Source of the DNA: Paucibacter aquatile
GTDB taxonomy: Bacteria > Pseudomonadota > Gammaproteobacteria > Burkholderiales > Burkholderiaceae_C
NCBI RefSeq assembly: GCF_002885975.1
Contig: NZ_POSP01000004.1
Location: 558,001 to 622,000 of the forward strand
DNA length: 64,000 nt
Reading direction: 5' to 3'
Below, in pieces: positions 52,124-61,363 of the stretch (positions are counted from its first letter, which is position 1; each line of letters starts with the position of its first letter). The notes beneath the pieces are model-generated. The model was not told the origin of the DNA and did no database searches. It saw only the letters and a program-made list of their open reading frames with translations. The position numbers and the translations under genes are program-made.

Positions 52124-53098
52124 ATGACTTTGCTGATCGTAGAACCGCTGGAAATCGAAGTCATGCAGTGGCTCAGCGAGCGCCATTCGGTGCAGTTTGC
52201 GCCGGAGTTGGCCGCCGAGCCCGCGCGCTTGCTGGAGGCCTTGCATCAGACGCAGGGGCTGATCCTGCCGCCCAATGTGTCCGTCGATGCGGCCCTGCTG
52301 CGCTCCGCGCCGCGGTTGCGCGTGGTCGGGCGCATGAGCTCGGGCGGTGAAAACATCGACCTGGCGGCCTGCCGCGCGGCCCATGTGGAAGTGATCCGCA
52401 GCCTGACAGCCACGGCGAGCGCCGAGGCGGAGTTCATGGTCGGCGCCTTGCTGGCCTTGCTGCGCCGCGTGCCGGTGCAAGGCTCGGACGGCATGTGGGT
52501 GGGCCGCGAGCTCGGTTGCGTGACGGTGGGCCTGATCGGCATGACGCCGGCCGCGCGCATGCTGGCGCAGCTGCTGCCGGCCTTCGGCACCCGGGTCGTG
52601 GGATACGACCCCAGCCTGCACCAGAGCGACCCGATCTGGGCCCAGTGGGGCATCGAGCCCTTGCCCCTGCGCGAGCTGATGGAGCACAGCGAAGGGGTCT
52701 GCGTGCAGCTGAACTACTTCCCACGCTACCGTGGCCTGATCGGCGAGCGGGTGCTGAGCTTTGCCAAGCCGGGGCAGGTGTTGGTCAGCATCGCCCATTC
52801 CGCCATCTTCGACGATGCCGCCCTGGCCGATGCCTTACGCAAGGGGCGCCTGCTGGCGGCCTGGTTCGACAGCCTGGAGCCGGGTTTGCAGGAGCCGGGC
52901 CTGCCTCTGCATGGGCTCGACAATTTGCAGGTCACACCGCGCCTGGCCAGCACCACGCGCGAGTCGCGTACGCGCGCCGCCTGGGGGGTGGCGCGGCGCA
53001 TGGACGAGATCCTGGCCACGCCACCCGAGGTGGCGGAGTTTCGGGCTAGCGGGCCAGCCGAGCTGCCTGATCCCGCAAGCGAGAGACGGTGGCGCTGA
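52124..53098 (+). CDS. Degenerate D-2-hydroxyacid dehydrogenase-like protein
   Basis: A 324-residue protein with the overall pattern of the D-isomer 2-hydroxyacid dehydrogenases ([19 protein letters not shown], a Rossmann segment, FDSLEPG, and [12 protein letters not shown]). Key residues differ: the NAD-binding GxGxxG becomes GMTPAA (139-144), the catalytic Arg position in the INxARG segment holds His225 (SIAHSA), and the catalytic His of TPHxA is Arg273. It is therefore unlikely to be an ordinary dehydrogenase. Its last 53 bases overlap the end of the convergent valS gene. Role unknown. Confidence 0.85.
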   Translation: MTLLIVEPLEIEVMQWLSERHSVQFAPELAAEPARLLEALHQTQGLILPPNVSVDAALLRSAPRLRVVGRMSSGGENIDLAACRAAHVEVIRSLTATASAEAEFMVGALLALLRRVPVQGSDGMWVGRELGCVTVGLIGMTPAARMLAQLLPAFGTRVVGYDPSLHQSDPIWAQWGIEPLPLRELMEHSEGVCVQLNYFPRYRGLIGERVLSFAKPGQVLVSIAHSAIFDDAALADALRKGRLLAAWFDSLEPGLQEPGLPLHGLDNLQVTPRLASTTRESRTRAAWGVARRMDEILATPPEVAEFRASGPAELPDPASERRWR

Positions 53099-55922
53099 AG
53101 TCGTTCAGGCGCTGACGCTCCTGTTCGACCACGGCCGCCGGCGCGCGCGCCACAAAGCCCTCGTTGCCCAGCTTGGCTTCGATCTTGGCGATCTCGCCGT
53201 CCAGGCGAGCGATTTCCTTGGCCAGGCGCGCGGTTTCGGCGGCCACATCGATCTCCACATGCAGGGCCAGGCGGGCTTCGCCATGGACCAGCACCGGTGA
53301 GCTGGCGCTGGCCGCCTGGAAGGCGGCTTCGTCGCTGATGATCTGCACCTCGCTGAGCTTGGCCAGGGCTTTGAGCAGCGCCGCGGCTTCGGCGATGAAA
53401 CCGGTGTCGCCACCGACCAGCAAGGGCACGCGGGTGCTGGGTGAAAGGTTCATCTCGCTGCGCAGGCTGCGGCAGGTGCCGACCACGGCCTTGAGGTTGT
53501 GGACCCAGGCGCAGGCGGCTTCATCGATGCGCTCGGGCTGGGCAACGGGATAGGCCGCGCTGACGATGTAGTCGCCGATCTTGCGGCCCGAGGCATCTTG
53601 ACTGCCGGGCCCACGGCCCGCCAGGGGCGCCACCGTCTGCCACAGCTCTTCGGTGATGAAGGGCGCGATCGGGTGCAGCAGGCGCAGCGTGGTTTCCAGC
53701 ACGCGGATCAGGGTGCGGCGGGTGGCGCGCTGCTGGGCCTCGTTGCCGTTCTGGATCTGCACCTTGGCGATTTCCAGGTACCAGTCGCAGTACTCGTCCC
53801 AGACGAAGGAGTAGATGGCGTTGGCGACATTGTCCAGGCGGTACTCGGCAAAGCCCTGGGCCACGGCCAGCTCGACCTTTTGCAGCTCGCTGCTGATCCA
53901 GCGGTCGGCGCGGCTGAAGTCCAAGTAGCCGTGCGCGGAACCGCCCGGAGCGCATTGCTCCTTGCTGTGCTCCAGCAGACCGCAGTCCTGGCCTTCCGTG
54001 TTCATCAGCACAAAGCGGGTGGCGTTCCAGAGCTTGTTGCAGAAATTGCGGTAGCCCTCACAGCGCTTGGTGTCGAAATTGATGTTGCGACCCAGGCTGG
54101 CGTAAGAGGCCATGGTGAAGCGCAGGGCGTCGGCGCCGTAGGTCGGCATGCCCTCAGGGAACTCCTTCTTCACCCGGGCCGCCACCTTGGGCGCGGTCTC
54201 GGGGCGGCGCAGGCCGACGGTGGACTTGGCCACCAAGGTGTCCAGGTCCACGCCCTGGATCAGGTCCACCGGGTCCAGCACATTGCCCTCGCTCTTGCTC
54301 ATCTTCTGGCCTTGCGAATCACGCACCAGGCCGTGGATGTAGACATGCTTGAAGGGCACCTTGCCGGTGAAATGCTGGGTCATCATGATCATCCGGGCGA
54401 CCCAGAAGAAGATGATGTCGTAACCCGTCACCAGCACGGTGGAGGGCAGGAACAGGTCCTGCTCCAGTGTCTTCTCGGGCCAGCCCAGGGTGGAGAAGGG
54501 CACCAGGGCGGAGGAGTACCAGGTGTCCAGCACGTCCTCGTCGCGCGTCAGCGTGCCGCTGTAGCCGGCCGCCGTGGCTTTGGCGCGGGCCTCGTCCTCG
54601 TCGCGGGCGACGAAGAGTTCACCGCTCTCGCCGTACCAGGCCGGTATCTGGTGGCCCCACCAGAGCTGGCGCGAGATGCACCAGTCCTGGATATTGCCCA
54701 TCCAGTGGTTGTAGGTGTTGATCCACTGCTCGGGGTAGAACTTGACCGCGCCGCTCTCGACGGCATCGACCGCGCCCTGGGCAATGCTGCGGCCGGTGCT
54801 GGCGCTGACCTTGTTGACGGCCACAAACCATTGATCGGTCAGCATGGGCTCAATCACCTGGCCGGTGCGCTCGCAGCGTGGCACCATCAGCTTGTGCTTC
54901 TTGACCTCAACCAGGAAGCCCTGGGCCTCCAGGTCGGCGACGATCTTCTTGCGGGCGACAAAACGGTCCAGGCCGCGGTAGGCCTCGGGGGCTTCGTCAT
55001 TGATCTTGGCGTCCAGGGTCAGCACGCAGATCATGGCCAGACCGTGGCGCTGGCCGACGGCGTAGTCGTTGGTGTCGTGCGCGGGCGTGACCTTGACCAC
55101 GCCGGTGCCGAACTCGCGGTCCACGTAGTCGTCGGCAATCACGGGGATGCTGCGGCCGCACAGTGGCAGGGTCACCTGCTTGCCGATCAGGGCGGCATAA
55201 CGCTCATCTTCCGGGTGCACCATCACGGCCACGTCGCCGAGCATGGTCTCGGGGCGGGTGGTGGCCACGGTCAGATCGCCGGAGCCATCGGCCAAGGGGT
55301 AGCGAATGTGCCAGAGGAAGCCGTCTTCCTCTTCGCTGCTGACTTCCAGATCCGACACGGCGGACTTCAGCACCGGGTCCCAGTTGACCAAGCGCTTGCC
55401 GCGGTAGATCAGGCCTTCGTCGTAGAGTTTGACGAAGGTGTCGCGCACCACGTGCGAGAGCTTCTCGTCCATGGTGAAGTATTCATGGTCCCAGGACACC
55501 GAGTCGCCCAGGCGGCGCATCTGGCCGGTGATGGTGTTGCCGGACTCCTGCTTCCATTCCCAGACGCGGGCGACGAAGTTCTTGCGGCCCAGGTCGTGGC
55601 GGGTCTTGGCACCCTCCGCGCCTTTGTCCGCCAGCTGGCGTTCCACCACGATCTGGGTGGCGATGCCGGCATGGTCGGTGCCCGGCACCCACAAGGTGTT
55701 GTGGCCCAGCATGCGGTGGTAGCGCGTCAACGAGTCCATGATGGTCTGGTTGAATGCGTGGCCCATGTGCAGGGTGCCGGTCACATTGGGCGGCGGCAGC
55801 TGGATGCTGAAGGACTCGCGGCTCGCATCCAGGGTGGGCTTGTACAGGCCTTTTTGCTCCCACAAAGGGCCCCAATGGGCTTCGAGGGCGGCGGGCTCAA
55901 ACGATTTGGCAAGTTCGGTCAT
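53046..55922 (-). CDS. valS: Valyl-tRNA synthetase
   Basis: A 958-residue class I synthetase that charges tRNA-Val and edits threonine. The ATG at 55922 ([14 protein letters not shown]) is the family start. Motifs are HMGH (52-55), KMSKS (~540-544), [10 protein letters not shown], and a C-terminal coiled coil of ~65 residues ([22 protein letters not shown] at its centre) that contacts tRNA. Length is normal. The 3' end overlaps a convergent dehydrogenase-like gene by 53 bases. Confidence 0.97.
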   Translation of the reverse strand: MTELAKSFEPAALEAHWGPLWEQKGLYKPTLDASRESFSIQLPPPNVTGTLHMGHAFNQTIMDSLTRYHRMLGHNTLWVPGTDHAGIATQIVVERQLADKGAEGAKTRHDLGRKNFVARVWEWKQESGNTITGQMRRLGDSVSWDHEYFTMDEKLSHVVRDTFVKLYDEGLIYRGKRLVNWDPVLKSAVSDLEVSSEEEDGFLWHIRYPLADGSGDLTVATTRPETMLGDVAVMVHPEDERYAALIGKQVTLPLCGRSIPVIADDYVDREFGTGVVKVTPAHDTNDYAVGQRHGLAMICVLTLDAKINDEAPEAYRGLDRFVARKKIVADLEAQGFLVEVKKHKLMVPRCERTGQVIEPMLTDQWFVAVNKVSASTGRSIAQGAVDAVESGAVKFYPEQWINTYNHWMGNIQDWCISRQLWWGHQIPAWYGESGELFVARDEDEARAKATAAGYSGTLTRDEDVLDTWYSSALVPFSTLGWPEKTLEQDLFLPSTVLVTGYDIIFFWVARMIMMTQHFTGKVPFKHVYIHGLVRDSQGQKMSKSEGNVLDPVDLIQGVDLDTLVAKSTVGLRRPETAPKVAARVKKEFPEGMPTYGADALRFTMASYASLGRNINFDTKRCEGYRNFCNKLWNATRFVLMNTEGQDCGLLEHSKEQCAPGGSAHGYLDFSRADRWISSELQKVELAVAQGFAEYRLDNVANAIYSFVWDEYCDWYLEIAKVQIQNGNEAQQRATRRTLIRVLETTLRLLHPIAPFITEELWQTVAPLAGRGPGSQDASGRKIGDYIVSAAYPVAQPERIDEAACAWVHNLKAVVGTCRSLRSEMNLSPSTRVPLLVGGDTGFIAEAAALLKALAKLSEVQIISDEAAFQAASASSPVLVHGEARLALHVEIDVAAETARLAKEIARLDGEIAKIEAKLGNEGFVARAPAAVVEQERQRLNDFSATVSRLRDQAARLAR

Positions 55923-56085
55923 GGCACAAGGGTCGCTGCTGAGAAAACGGCAAAGGGGCCGGTGCACCAGCATTCAGCCAGCACCCGGGCCCCAGTTCGG
56001 CCGGAATATGGATGGGAGGAAAAGCACAAAAAGGGATGGCGCGATTGTCCACCATGCGCGCGCCTTCGCGCCTGGGGGCAGCGCC

Positions 56086-56334
56086 TCAGGGAAACAGCAC
56101 GTCGAGCAGATGCTCGGCCCAACTTTCACGCGGGGCAAAACGGTCCTGGCAGGGGATCAAGGAACTGCGCCCCGCGGGGTCCAGCATGCACAGGCCCACC
56201 GCCAAGGCCTGGCGTTCGCGTTCCACGCGCACCAAGGCACGCGCGAACAGACCCAAGCACAGCGACAGCAGGATCAGGCAAATCAGCAAAGACTTGGGCG
56301 CGCGGCGCCAGGTGTTCAGGGCAGGGCGGTTCAT
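56086..56334 (-). CDS. Small membrane-anchored hypothetical protein
   Basis: An 82-residue protein with one strong hydrophobic helix near the N-terminus (SLLICLILLSLCLGLFARALV, residues ~15-35) and a ~45-residue polar part with two cysteines (Cys49 and Cys62). It could be an inner-membrane protein with a periplasmic tail. It sits between guaC and valS on the same strand. I do not recognise the family; it is supported by the sensible topology and the absence of any better gene here. Confidence 0.6.
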   Translation of the reverse strand: MNRPALNTWRRAPKSLLICLILLSLCLGLFARALVRVERERQALAVGLCMLDPAGRSSLIPCQDRFAPRESWAEHLLDVLFP

Positions 56335-56440
56335 GGTGGGGCGGTGTCAGCGCTGTGCCTCTCCAGCAAAAAAGCCCCGCAGGGCGGCGACGGCTCGCAG
56401 TCTATGCGAGCCGTTGCTGAGGGAGCCTGTGTCGGAGGGT

Positions 56441-56465
56441 GAACAAAACCCGTATTGCTCGGGTT
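56441..56465 (-). terminator. Intrinsic terminator after guaC
   Basis: On the minus strand AACCCG (56465-56460) pairs with CGGGTT (56452-56447) around a 7-base loop, followed by TTGTT. It begins 17 bases after the guaC stop. A second, weaker hairpin with a T6 run (56368-56385) lies further downstream as a possible back-up. Confidence 0.7.
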
Positions 56466-56481
56466 CGACAGCCTTGCTTGC

Positions 56482-57459
56482 TCACATGAACAAATGTTCC
56501 CCCGCGTTCTCACCGCCCAGCACCACATAGTTGACCTTGCGCAGGTCCGCCAGGCTGCGGCCGCCGGCGTAGGAGATGGAACTTTGCAAGTCCTCGCGCA
56601 TCTCGCGCAAGGTGTCGGCCAGCTTGCCCTTCACGGGCTCCAGGATGCGCTTGCCTTCCACATGCTTGTACTCGCCCTTGTTGAAGTCGCTGGCCGAGCC
56701 GTAGTACTCCTTGTAGAGCTTGCCGTCGACCTCCACCGTGTTGCCGGGTGACTCCTCATGGCCGGCGAACAGCGAGCCGATCATGACCATGGCGGCGCCA
56801 AAGCGCATGCTCTTGGCGATGTCGCCATGGTGGCGGATGCCGCCGTCGGCGACGATGGGCTTGGTTGCCACGCGGGCACACCATTTCAGGGCCGAGAGCT
56901 GCCAGCCGCCGGTGCCGAAGCCGGTCTTGAGCCGGGTGATGCAGACCTTGCCGGGGCCGATGCCGACCTTGGTCGCGTCTGCGCCCCAGTTCTCCAGGTC
57001 GATCACGCCCTCGGGCGTGCCGACATTGCCGGCGATCACAAAGGTCTCGGGGAGGCGCTGCTTGATGTGGGCAATCATGCGCTGCACGCTTTCGGCATGG
57101 CCGTGGGCGATGTCGATGGTGATGTAGTCGGCGCCCACGCCTTCGGCGGCCAGTCGGTCGATGACGGCATAGTCGGCGGCCTGCACGCCGGAGCTGACGG
57201 AGACCAGCAAGCCCTTGCTGCGCATGGACTTGGCGTATGCCACCGTGTCCAGGTCGAAGCGGTGCATGACGTAGAAGTAGCCATTGGCGGCCAGGTGCTC
57301 GGTGATGTGTTCGTCCACCACCGTCTTCATATTGGCCGGCACCACTGGCAGCTTGAAGCGCTGGGGCCCGAACTGGACCGAGGTGTCACATTCGCTGCGG
57401 CTTTCCACGCGGCATTTGCGGGGCAGGAGCAGGATGTTGTCGTAGTCAAAGATTTCCAT
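56482..57459 (-). CDS. guaC: GMP reductase
   Basis: A 325-residue enzyme that reduces GMP to IMP with NADPH in purine salvage. The start at 57459 ([16 protein letters not shown]) is the family N-terminus. The catalytic loop is [17 protein letters not shown] (catalytic Cys), with [22 protein letters not shown] and [19 protein letters not shown]. Its length and lack of CBS domains separate it from IMP dehydrogenase. A terminator follows 17 bases after the stop. Confidence 0.96.
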   Translation of the reverse strand: MEIFDYDNILLLPRKCRVESRSECDTSVQFGPQRFKLPVVPANMKTVVDEHITEHLAANGYFYVMHRFDLDTVAYAKSMRSKGLLVSVSSGVQAADYAVIDRLAAEGVGADYITIDIAHGHAESVQRMIAHIKQRLPETFVIAGNVGTPEGVIDLENWGADATKVGIGPGKVCITRLKTGFGTGGWQLSALKWCARVATKPIVADGGIRHHGDIAKSMRFGAAMVMIGSLFAGHEESPGNTVEVDGKLYKEYYGSASDFNKGEYKHVEGKRILEPVKGKLADTLREMREDLQSSISYAGGRSLADLRKVNYVVLGGENAGEHLFM

Positions 57460-57793
57460 GAGTCGAATCGTTCGCAAGTTTCGGGCTGCGTTCATGCAGT
57501 GCAGACCCTGGGCTGCGAGCACTTGACTTGGAGATCCGGCCGGCGCGGCGTCTCGGGAAAGAGTCACGCCTGCTTTGCATCCGCGAAGCCACCAGCGAGG
57601 GTGGTACGGACGAAAAAACCGGACGCCAAAATTTGGGCCCGGTGAACGATTCTACGCCGATCTTGCCCGGCTTCGTTCCACAAACTCGGCGAAAAGCTGG
57701 AGCTGGCCCTCAGTTCTCACCGCATGTAGTCTGGCTACACTGCCTGCCACACCCGGGCCATTCAGGCTCCGCGACACCCAAAGGTTCCATCCC
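57460..57793. other. 334-base divergent intergenic region between guaC and the ketosynthase gene
   Basis: No gene is visible. It must hold both promoters. It contains a direct repeat CCGGACG/ACGGACG around 57608-57626, a CCACC/GGTGG hairpin around 57590-57603, and an AT-rich palindrome CCAAAATTTGG around 57625-57635 that could be an operator. None of these matches a riboswitch that I can name. Confidence 0.5.
57714..57741 (+). promoter_or_regulatory. Possible sigma-70 promoter of the ketosynthase gene
   Basis: TTCTCA (57714-57719) and TACACT (57736-57741) are 16 bases apart, 53 bases before the ATG. Each box matches consensus at four of six positions. Confidence 0.3.
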
Positions 57794-58924
57794 ATGCATT
57801 CCGTCGTCATCAGCGGCACCGGTCTTTACCAGCCGCCCCACATCATCAGCAACGCCGAACTGGTGGCTGCCTTCAACGCCTACGCCGATCTGCAGAACGC
57901 CCAGCATGCCGATGAAATCGCGGCCGGCACGCGCGCGCCGCTGACGCATTCCAGCGTCGAGTTCATCGAAAAAGCATCCGGCATCAAACAGCGTTATGTG
58001 ATCGAGAAGGACGGCGTGCTCGACCCCACGCGCATGTACCCGCGCTTTCAGGAGCGCAGCGACGACCAGCTCTCGCTGATGGCCGAGATCGCTGTGGACG
58101 CGGCCCGCAAAGCCATTGCCGCCGCGGGCAAGCAGCCGGCCGATGTGGACGCCATCTTCTGCGCCAGCGCCAATATGCAGCGGCCCTATCCGGCCATGGC
58201 GGTCGAGATCCAGCAGGCCCTGGGCGCCAGCGGCTATGGCTTCGACATGAATGTGGCCTGCTCCTCGGCCACCTTCGCCATCGAGCAGGCCTATAACGCC
58301 GTGCGCTCGGGGGCCTCGAAATGCGTGCTGGTGGTCAACCCCGAAATCACGTCCGCCCACCTGGAGTGGAAAGACCGCGACTGCCATTTCATCTTCGGCG
58401 ATGTCTGCACGGCCCTGATCATCGAGCGCGCCGACACGGCCACTTCGGCCGACCAGTGGGAGATCCTGGGCACCAAGCTGGTGACCCAGTTCTCCAACGC
58501 CATCCGCAACAACTTCGGTTTCATGAACCGCGCCGAAGACAGCGACCCGAATGCGCGCGACAAGACCTTCAAGCAAGAAGGCCGAAAGGTCTTCAAGGAA
58601 GTCGTGCCCATGGCCGCCGCCCACATCGAGGCCCATCTGGGCACGCTGGAGACCGCGCCCGCCACGGTGCGCCGTTTCTGGCTGCATCAGGCCAATCTGG
58701 GCATGAACCAGCTCATCATCAAAAAGCTGATCGGTGAAAGCATGGGCGCCTCCGGTTCGGACGTGGCACCGCTGATTCTCGACACCTATGCCAACACCGC
58801 CTCGGCCGGCTCCATCATTGCCTTCCACGAGCACCGCGCCGATCTGAAGACCGGCGATCTGGGCGTGATCTGCTCTTTCGGCGCTGGCTATTCCATCGGC
58901 AGCGTGATCGTCAAGAAGCGCTGA
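57794..58924 (+). CDS. Beta-ketoacyl-ACP synthase III (FabH-like)
   Basis: A 376-residue thiolase-fold condensing enzyme. The catalytic triad is visible: Cys156 in NVACSSATF, His in WLHQANLGMN and Asn in DTYANTASAGS. It is longer than E. coli FabH (317 residues) because of an insertion after the first strand (about residues 25-55) and another around NNFGFMNRAEDSDPNARDK. Such long FabH-like enzymes form a distinct group in beta- and gammaproteobacteria, so the primer may not be acetyl-CoA. Divergent from guaC; convergent with the PBP1A gene. Confidence 0.9.
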   Translation: MHSVVISGTGLYQPPHIISNAELVAAFNAYADLQNAQHADEIAAGTRAPLTHSSVEFIEKASGIKQRYVIEKDGVLDPTRMYPRFQERSDDQLSLMAEIAVDAARKAIAAAGKQPADVDAIFCASANMQRPYPAMAVEIQQALGASGYGFDMNVACSSATFAIEQAYNAVRSGASKCVLVVNPEITSAHLEWKDRDCHFIFGDVCTALIIERADTATSADQWEILGTKLVTQFSNAIRNNFGFMNRAEDSDPNARDKTFKQEGRKVFKEVVPMAAAHIEAHLGTLETAPATVRRFWLHQANLGMNQLIIKKLIGESMGASGSDVAPLILDTYANTASAGSIIAFHEHRADLKTGDLGVICSFGAGYSIGSVIVKKR

Positions 58925-58955
58925 GCCCGCGGCACGCCCCAGCGCTGCTGGCCGT

Positions 58956-61235
58956 TTAGGGCAAGGGCGCGGAGGCAACCTCGCTGGCCGCAGACGGTGG
59001 GCTCAGGCTCGCCGTGCCATCGAGGCCGATGGCACGAATACTCGCCTCGCCGGCGAATTCTTCAAAGCTCCAGTCGCCGTTGGCGCCACGCAGCAGGCCT
59101 TCGGCTGGCGGCGCGATTTCCTGAACCGGCTTGTTGCGCAGGGCCACGCTCATGAAATCGATCCAGACCGGCAGGGCCAGGCCGCCGCCCGATTCGCGGT
59201 CGCCCAGCGAGCGCGGCTGGTCGTAACCGATCCAGACCACGGTGGCCAGGCTGGGCTGGAAGCCGGCGAACCAGGCGTCGACGGCATCGTTGGTGGTGCC
59301 GGTCTTGCCGTACAGGTCGGGGCGGCGCAGCGTGCCCTGGGCGCGCGCAGCTGTGCCGCTGCGCGTCACTTCCTGCAGCAGGCTGGCGGTCACAAAGGCA
59401 TTGCGCTCCGAAATGGCGCGCTGGTCTTCGGTCAGTTGGGCTTTTGGGGCTTCGAACAAGACCTGACCCTTGCTGTCGGTGATGCGCTGGATGATGACGG
59501 GCGGCAGGCGGTAGCCGCCGTTGGCAAACACCGCGTAGGCGCTGGCCATCTGCAAGGGCGTGACCTCGCTGGTGCCCAGGGCCAGGGTGAGGTTCTCGCG
59601 GCCGGCGTCGATTTCGATGCCAAAGCGCGAGGCCCATTCCCGCACCCGCGCCGGCCCGATCAGCTGGGTGATGCGGATGGTCACCATATTCTTGGAGCGG
59701 GCCAGGGCCTGGCGCACGCTCATCAGGCCGTCGAACTTGCCGTCCGAGTTCTTGGGCTCCCAGTCGCCAAAGACCAAGGGTTCGTCGGGCACCACGGTGC
59801 TGGGGCTGACGCCTTGTTCCAGCGCGGCCGAGTAGACGATGGGCTTGAAGCTGGAGCCCGGCTGGCGCTTGGCCTGGGTGGCGTGGTTGTACTGCTTGCG
59901 ATTGAAATCAAAGCCACCGACCAGGGCATGGACGCGGCCGGTGCCGGGCTCCAGCGCCACCAGTGCACCTTCGGCCTCGGGCGGCTGGACGATGGACCAG
60001 GCGCCTTGCGGCTCGGCCTTGCTGGGCGCGCCGCGCATCACGCGCACGATGGCGCCGGGGCGCAAGCGGCTGGCTTCGCGCGCTTTGTCTGACAGGGCCG
60101 AATGCACGCCGCGCAAGGCCTCGCCGCTGAGTGTCAGCTCCTCGCCGCTCTGCATCACCGCACGTACTTTCTGCGCCGAGGTTTGCAGCAGCACGGCCGC
60201 GCGCAGATCGTCCTGGTCTGGGTGTTCGGCCAAGGCTTGGGCGATGGCGCTGTCGCGTTCGGCCTCGTCGTCCGGCAGGGCGACAAAGCCTTCCGGGCCG
60301 CGGTAGGGCTTGCGCTTTTCCAGCTCCAGCAGGCTGCGGCGCAGGGCCCGGTAGGCGGCGGCCTGTTCTTGCGAAACCAAGGTGGTGTAGACGCGCAAGC
60401 CCTTGGTGTAGGCCTCCTCGCCGTACTGCTCAAAGACCACGTCACGCGCCATTTCGGCGGCAAACTCGGCATGGACGCGCGCGTCCTGGGGCGAGCGGAT
60501 GTGCAGTTTCTCGGCCTTGGCGCTCTCGGCTTGCTCGGCCGTGATGACGCCGGTGTCCACCATGCGGTTGATCACCAGATGCTGGCGGCGGCGTGCGCGC
60601 TCCGGGTTGACCGCCGGGTTGGCATAGGCCGGGTTTTGCGGCAGGCCGGCCAGCATGGCGGTTTCGGCGATGGAGAGATCCTTGAGCGTCTTGCCGTAGT
60701 AGGCGCCGGCCGCGGCCTCGAAACCATAAGCCCGCTGACCCAGATAGATCTGGTTCATATAGACCTCGAGGATCTTCTGCTTGCTCAGCTCGCTTTCCAG
60801 CTTCATGGCCAGCAAGGCCTCGACGAATTTGCGCGAGTAGACCTTTTTCTTGGTCAGGTAGAGGGTGCGCGCCAGCTGCTGGGTGATGGTGGAGGCGCCT
60901 TGGGTGCGGCCTTGCGTGGCATTGGCCACCACGGCACGCAGGATGCCGGGCAGGTAGATGCCGCTGTGCTCGTAGAAATTGCTGTCTTCGATGGCCAGCA
61001 AGGCGTCCTGCATCAGCTTGGGGATCTGGTCCAGCGGCAGGTATTTGCGCCGCTCGGTGCCGAACTCGCCGATCAGCACCTCGTCGCTGGTGAAGACCCG
61101 CAGCGATTGCTTGGGCTGGTAGTCGTTCAGCTCGGCCAGATCGGGCAGGGTGGGATAGATCAGCGCGGCCGCAACGCCGAGCAGCAGGGCGATCAGGCTC
61201 AGCGCCACGGCGCCGATCACAAGCAGTTTCTTCAA
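58956..61235 (-). CDS. mrcA: Penicillin-binding protein 1A (bifunctional peptidoglycan synthase)
   Basis: A 759-residue class A PBP. An N-terminal membrane anchor (residues ~5-27) is followed by the glycosyltransferase domain with catalytic Glu83 in AIEDSNFYEH and GASTITQQLARTLYL. An intervening OB-like domain (~310-420) leads to the transpeptidase with SSFK (Ser ~461), SKN in ARSKNMVT and KTG in YGKTGTTND. Length is within the range for PBP1A (~750-850). It builds and cross-links peptidoglycan in the periplasm. Confidence 0.96.
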   Translation of the reverse strand: MKKLLVIGAVALSLIALLLGVAAALIYPTLPDLAELNDYQPKQSLRVFTSDEVLIGEFGTERRKYLPLDQIPKLMQDALLAIEDSNFYEHSGIYLPGILRAVVANATQGRTQGASTITQQLARTLYLTKKKVYSRKFVEALLAMKLESELSKQKILEVYMNQIYLGQRAYGFEAAAGAYYGKTLKDLSIAETAMLAGLPQNPAYANPAVNPERARRRQHLVINRMVDTGVITAEQAESAKAEKLHIRSPQDARVHAEFAAEMARDVVFEQYGEEAYTKGLRVYTTLVSQEQAAAYRALRRSLLELEKRKPYRGPEGFVALPDDEAERDSAIAQALAEHPDQDDLRAAVLLQTSAQKVRAVMQSGEELTLSGEALRGVHSALSDKAREASRLRPGAIVRVMRGAPSKAEPQGAWSIVQPPEAEGALVALEPGTGRVHALVGGFDFNRKQYNHATQAKRQPGSSFKPIVYSAALEQGVSPSTVVPDEPLVFGDWEPKNSDGKFDGLMSVRQALARSKNMVTIRITQLIGPARVREWASRFGIEIDAGRENLTLALGTSEVTPLQMASAYAVFANGGYRLPPVIIQRITDSKGQVLFEAPKAQLTEDQRAISERNAFVTASLLQEVTRSGTAARAQGTLRRPDLYGKTGTTNDAVDAWFAGFQPSLATVVWIGYDQPRSLGDRESGGGLALPVWIDFMSVALRNKPVQEIAPPAEGLLRGANGDWSFEEFAGEASIRAIGLDGTASLSPPSAASEVASAPLP

Positions 61236-61288
61236 GGGCGATCACGGCGCGCCAGGCGCCGGGCTGAGAGGAAGCCGCGATTATGGCG

Positions 61289-61319
61289 GGCGGGCCGGCC
61301 TGCGCCCCCCCGGCCCGCC
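61289..61319. repeat. GC-rich inverted repeat between tpsB and mrcA
   Basis: A perfect 10-base-pair stem (GGCGGGCCGG at 61289-61298 and CCGGCCCGCC at 61310-61319) with an 11-base loop. It starts 45 bases after the stop of tpsB (minus strand) and 54 bases before the mrcA start codon. No T run follows, so its role as terminator is uncertain. Confidence 0.4.
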
Positions 61320-61363
61320 TGGCATCGCGGCGTCAGCTTTTCGGTATCTGCCCGCGGGCGGTC

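Noticed and set aside
57590..57626. GGGTGGTACGGACG resembling the T-box antiterminator motif
   Set aside because: T-box leaders are not expected in this group, no stem I or specifier structure is visible, and neither neighbour is a tRNA synthetase or amino acid gene.
57575..57793. Upstream extension of the ketosynthase frame to 57575
   Set aside because: The extra 73 residues have no family similarity, and the ATG at 57794 gives the exact FabH N-terminus.
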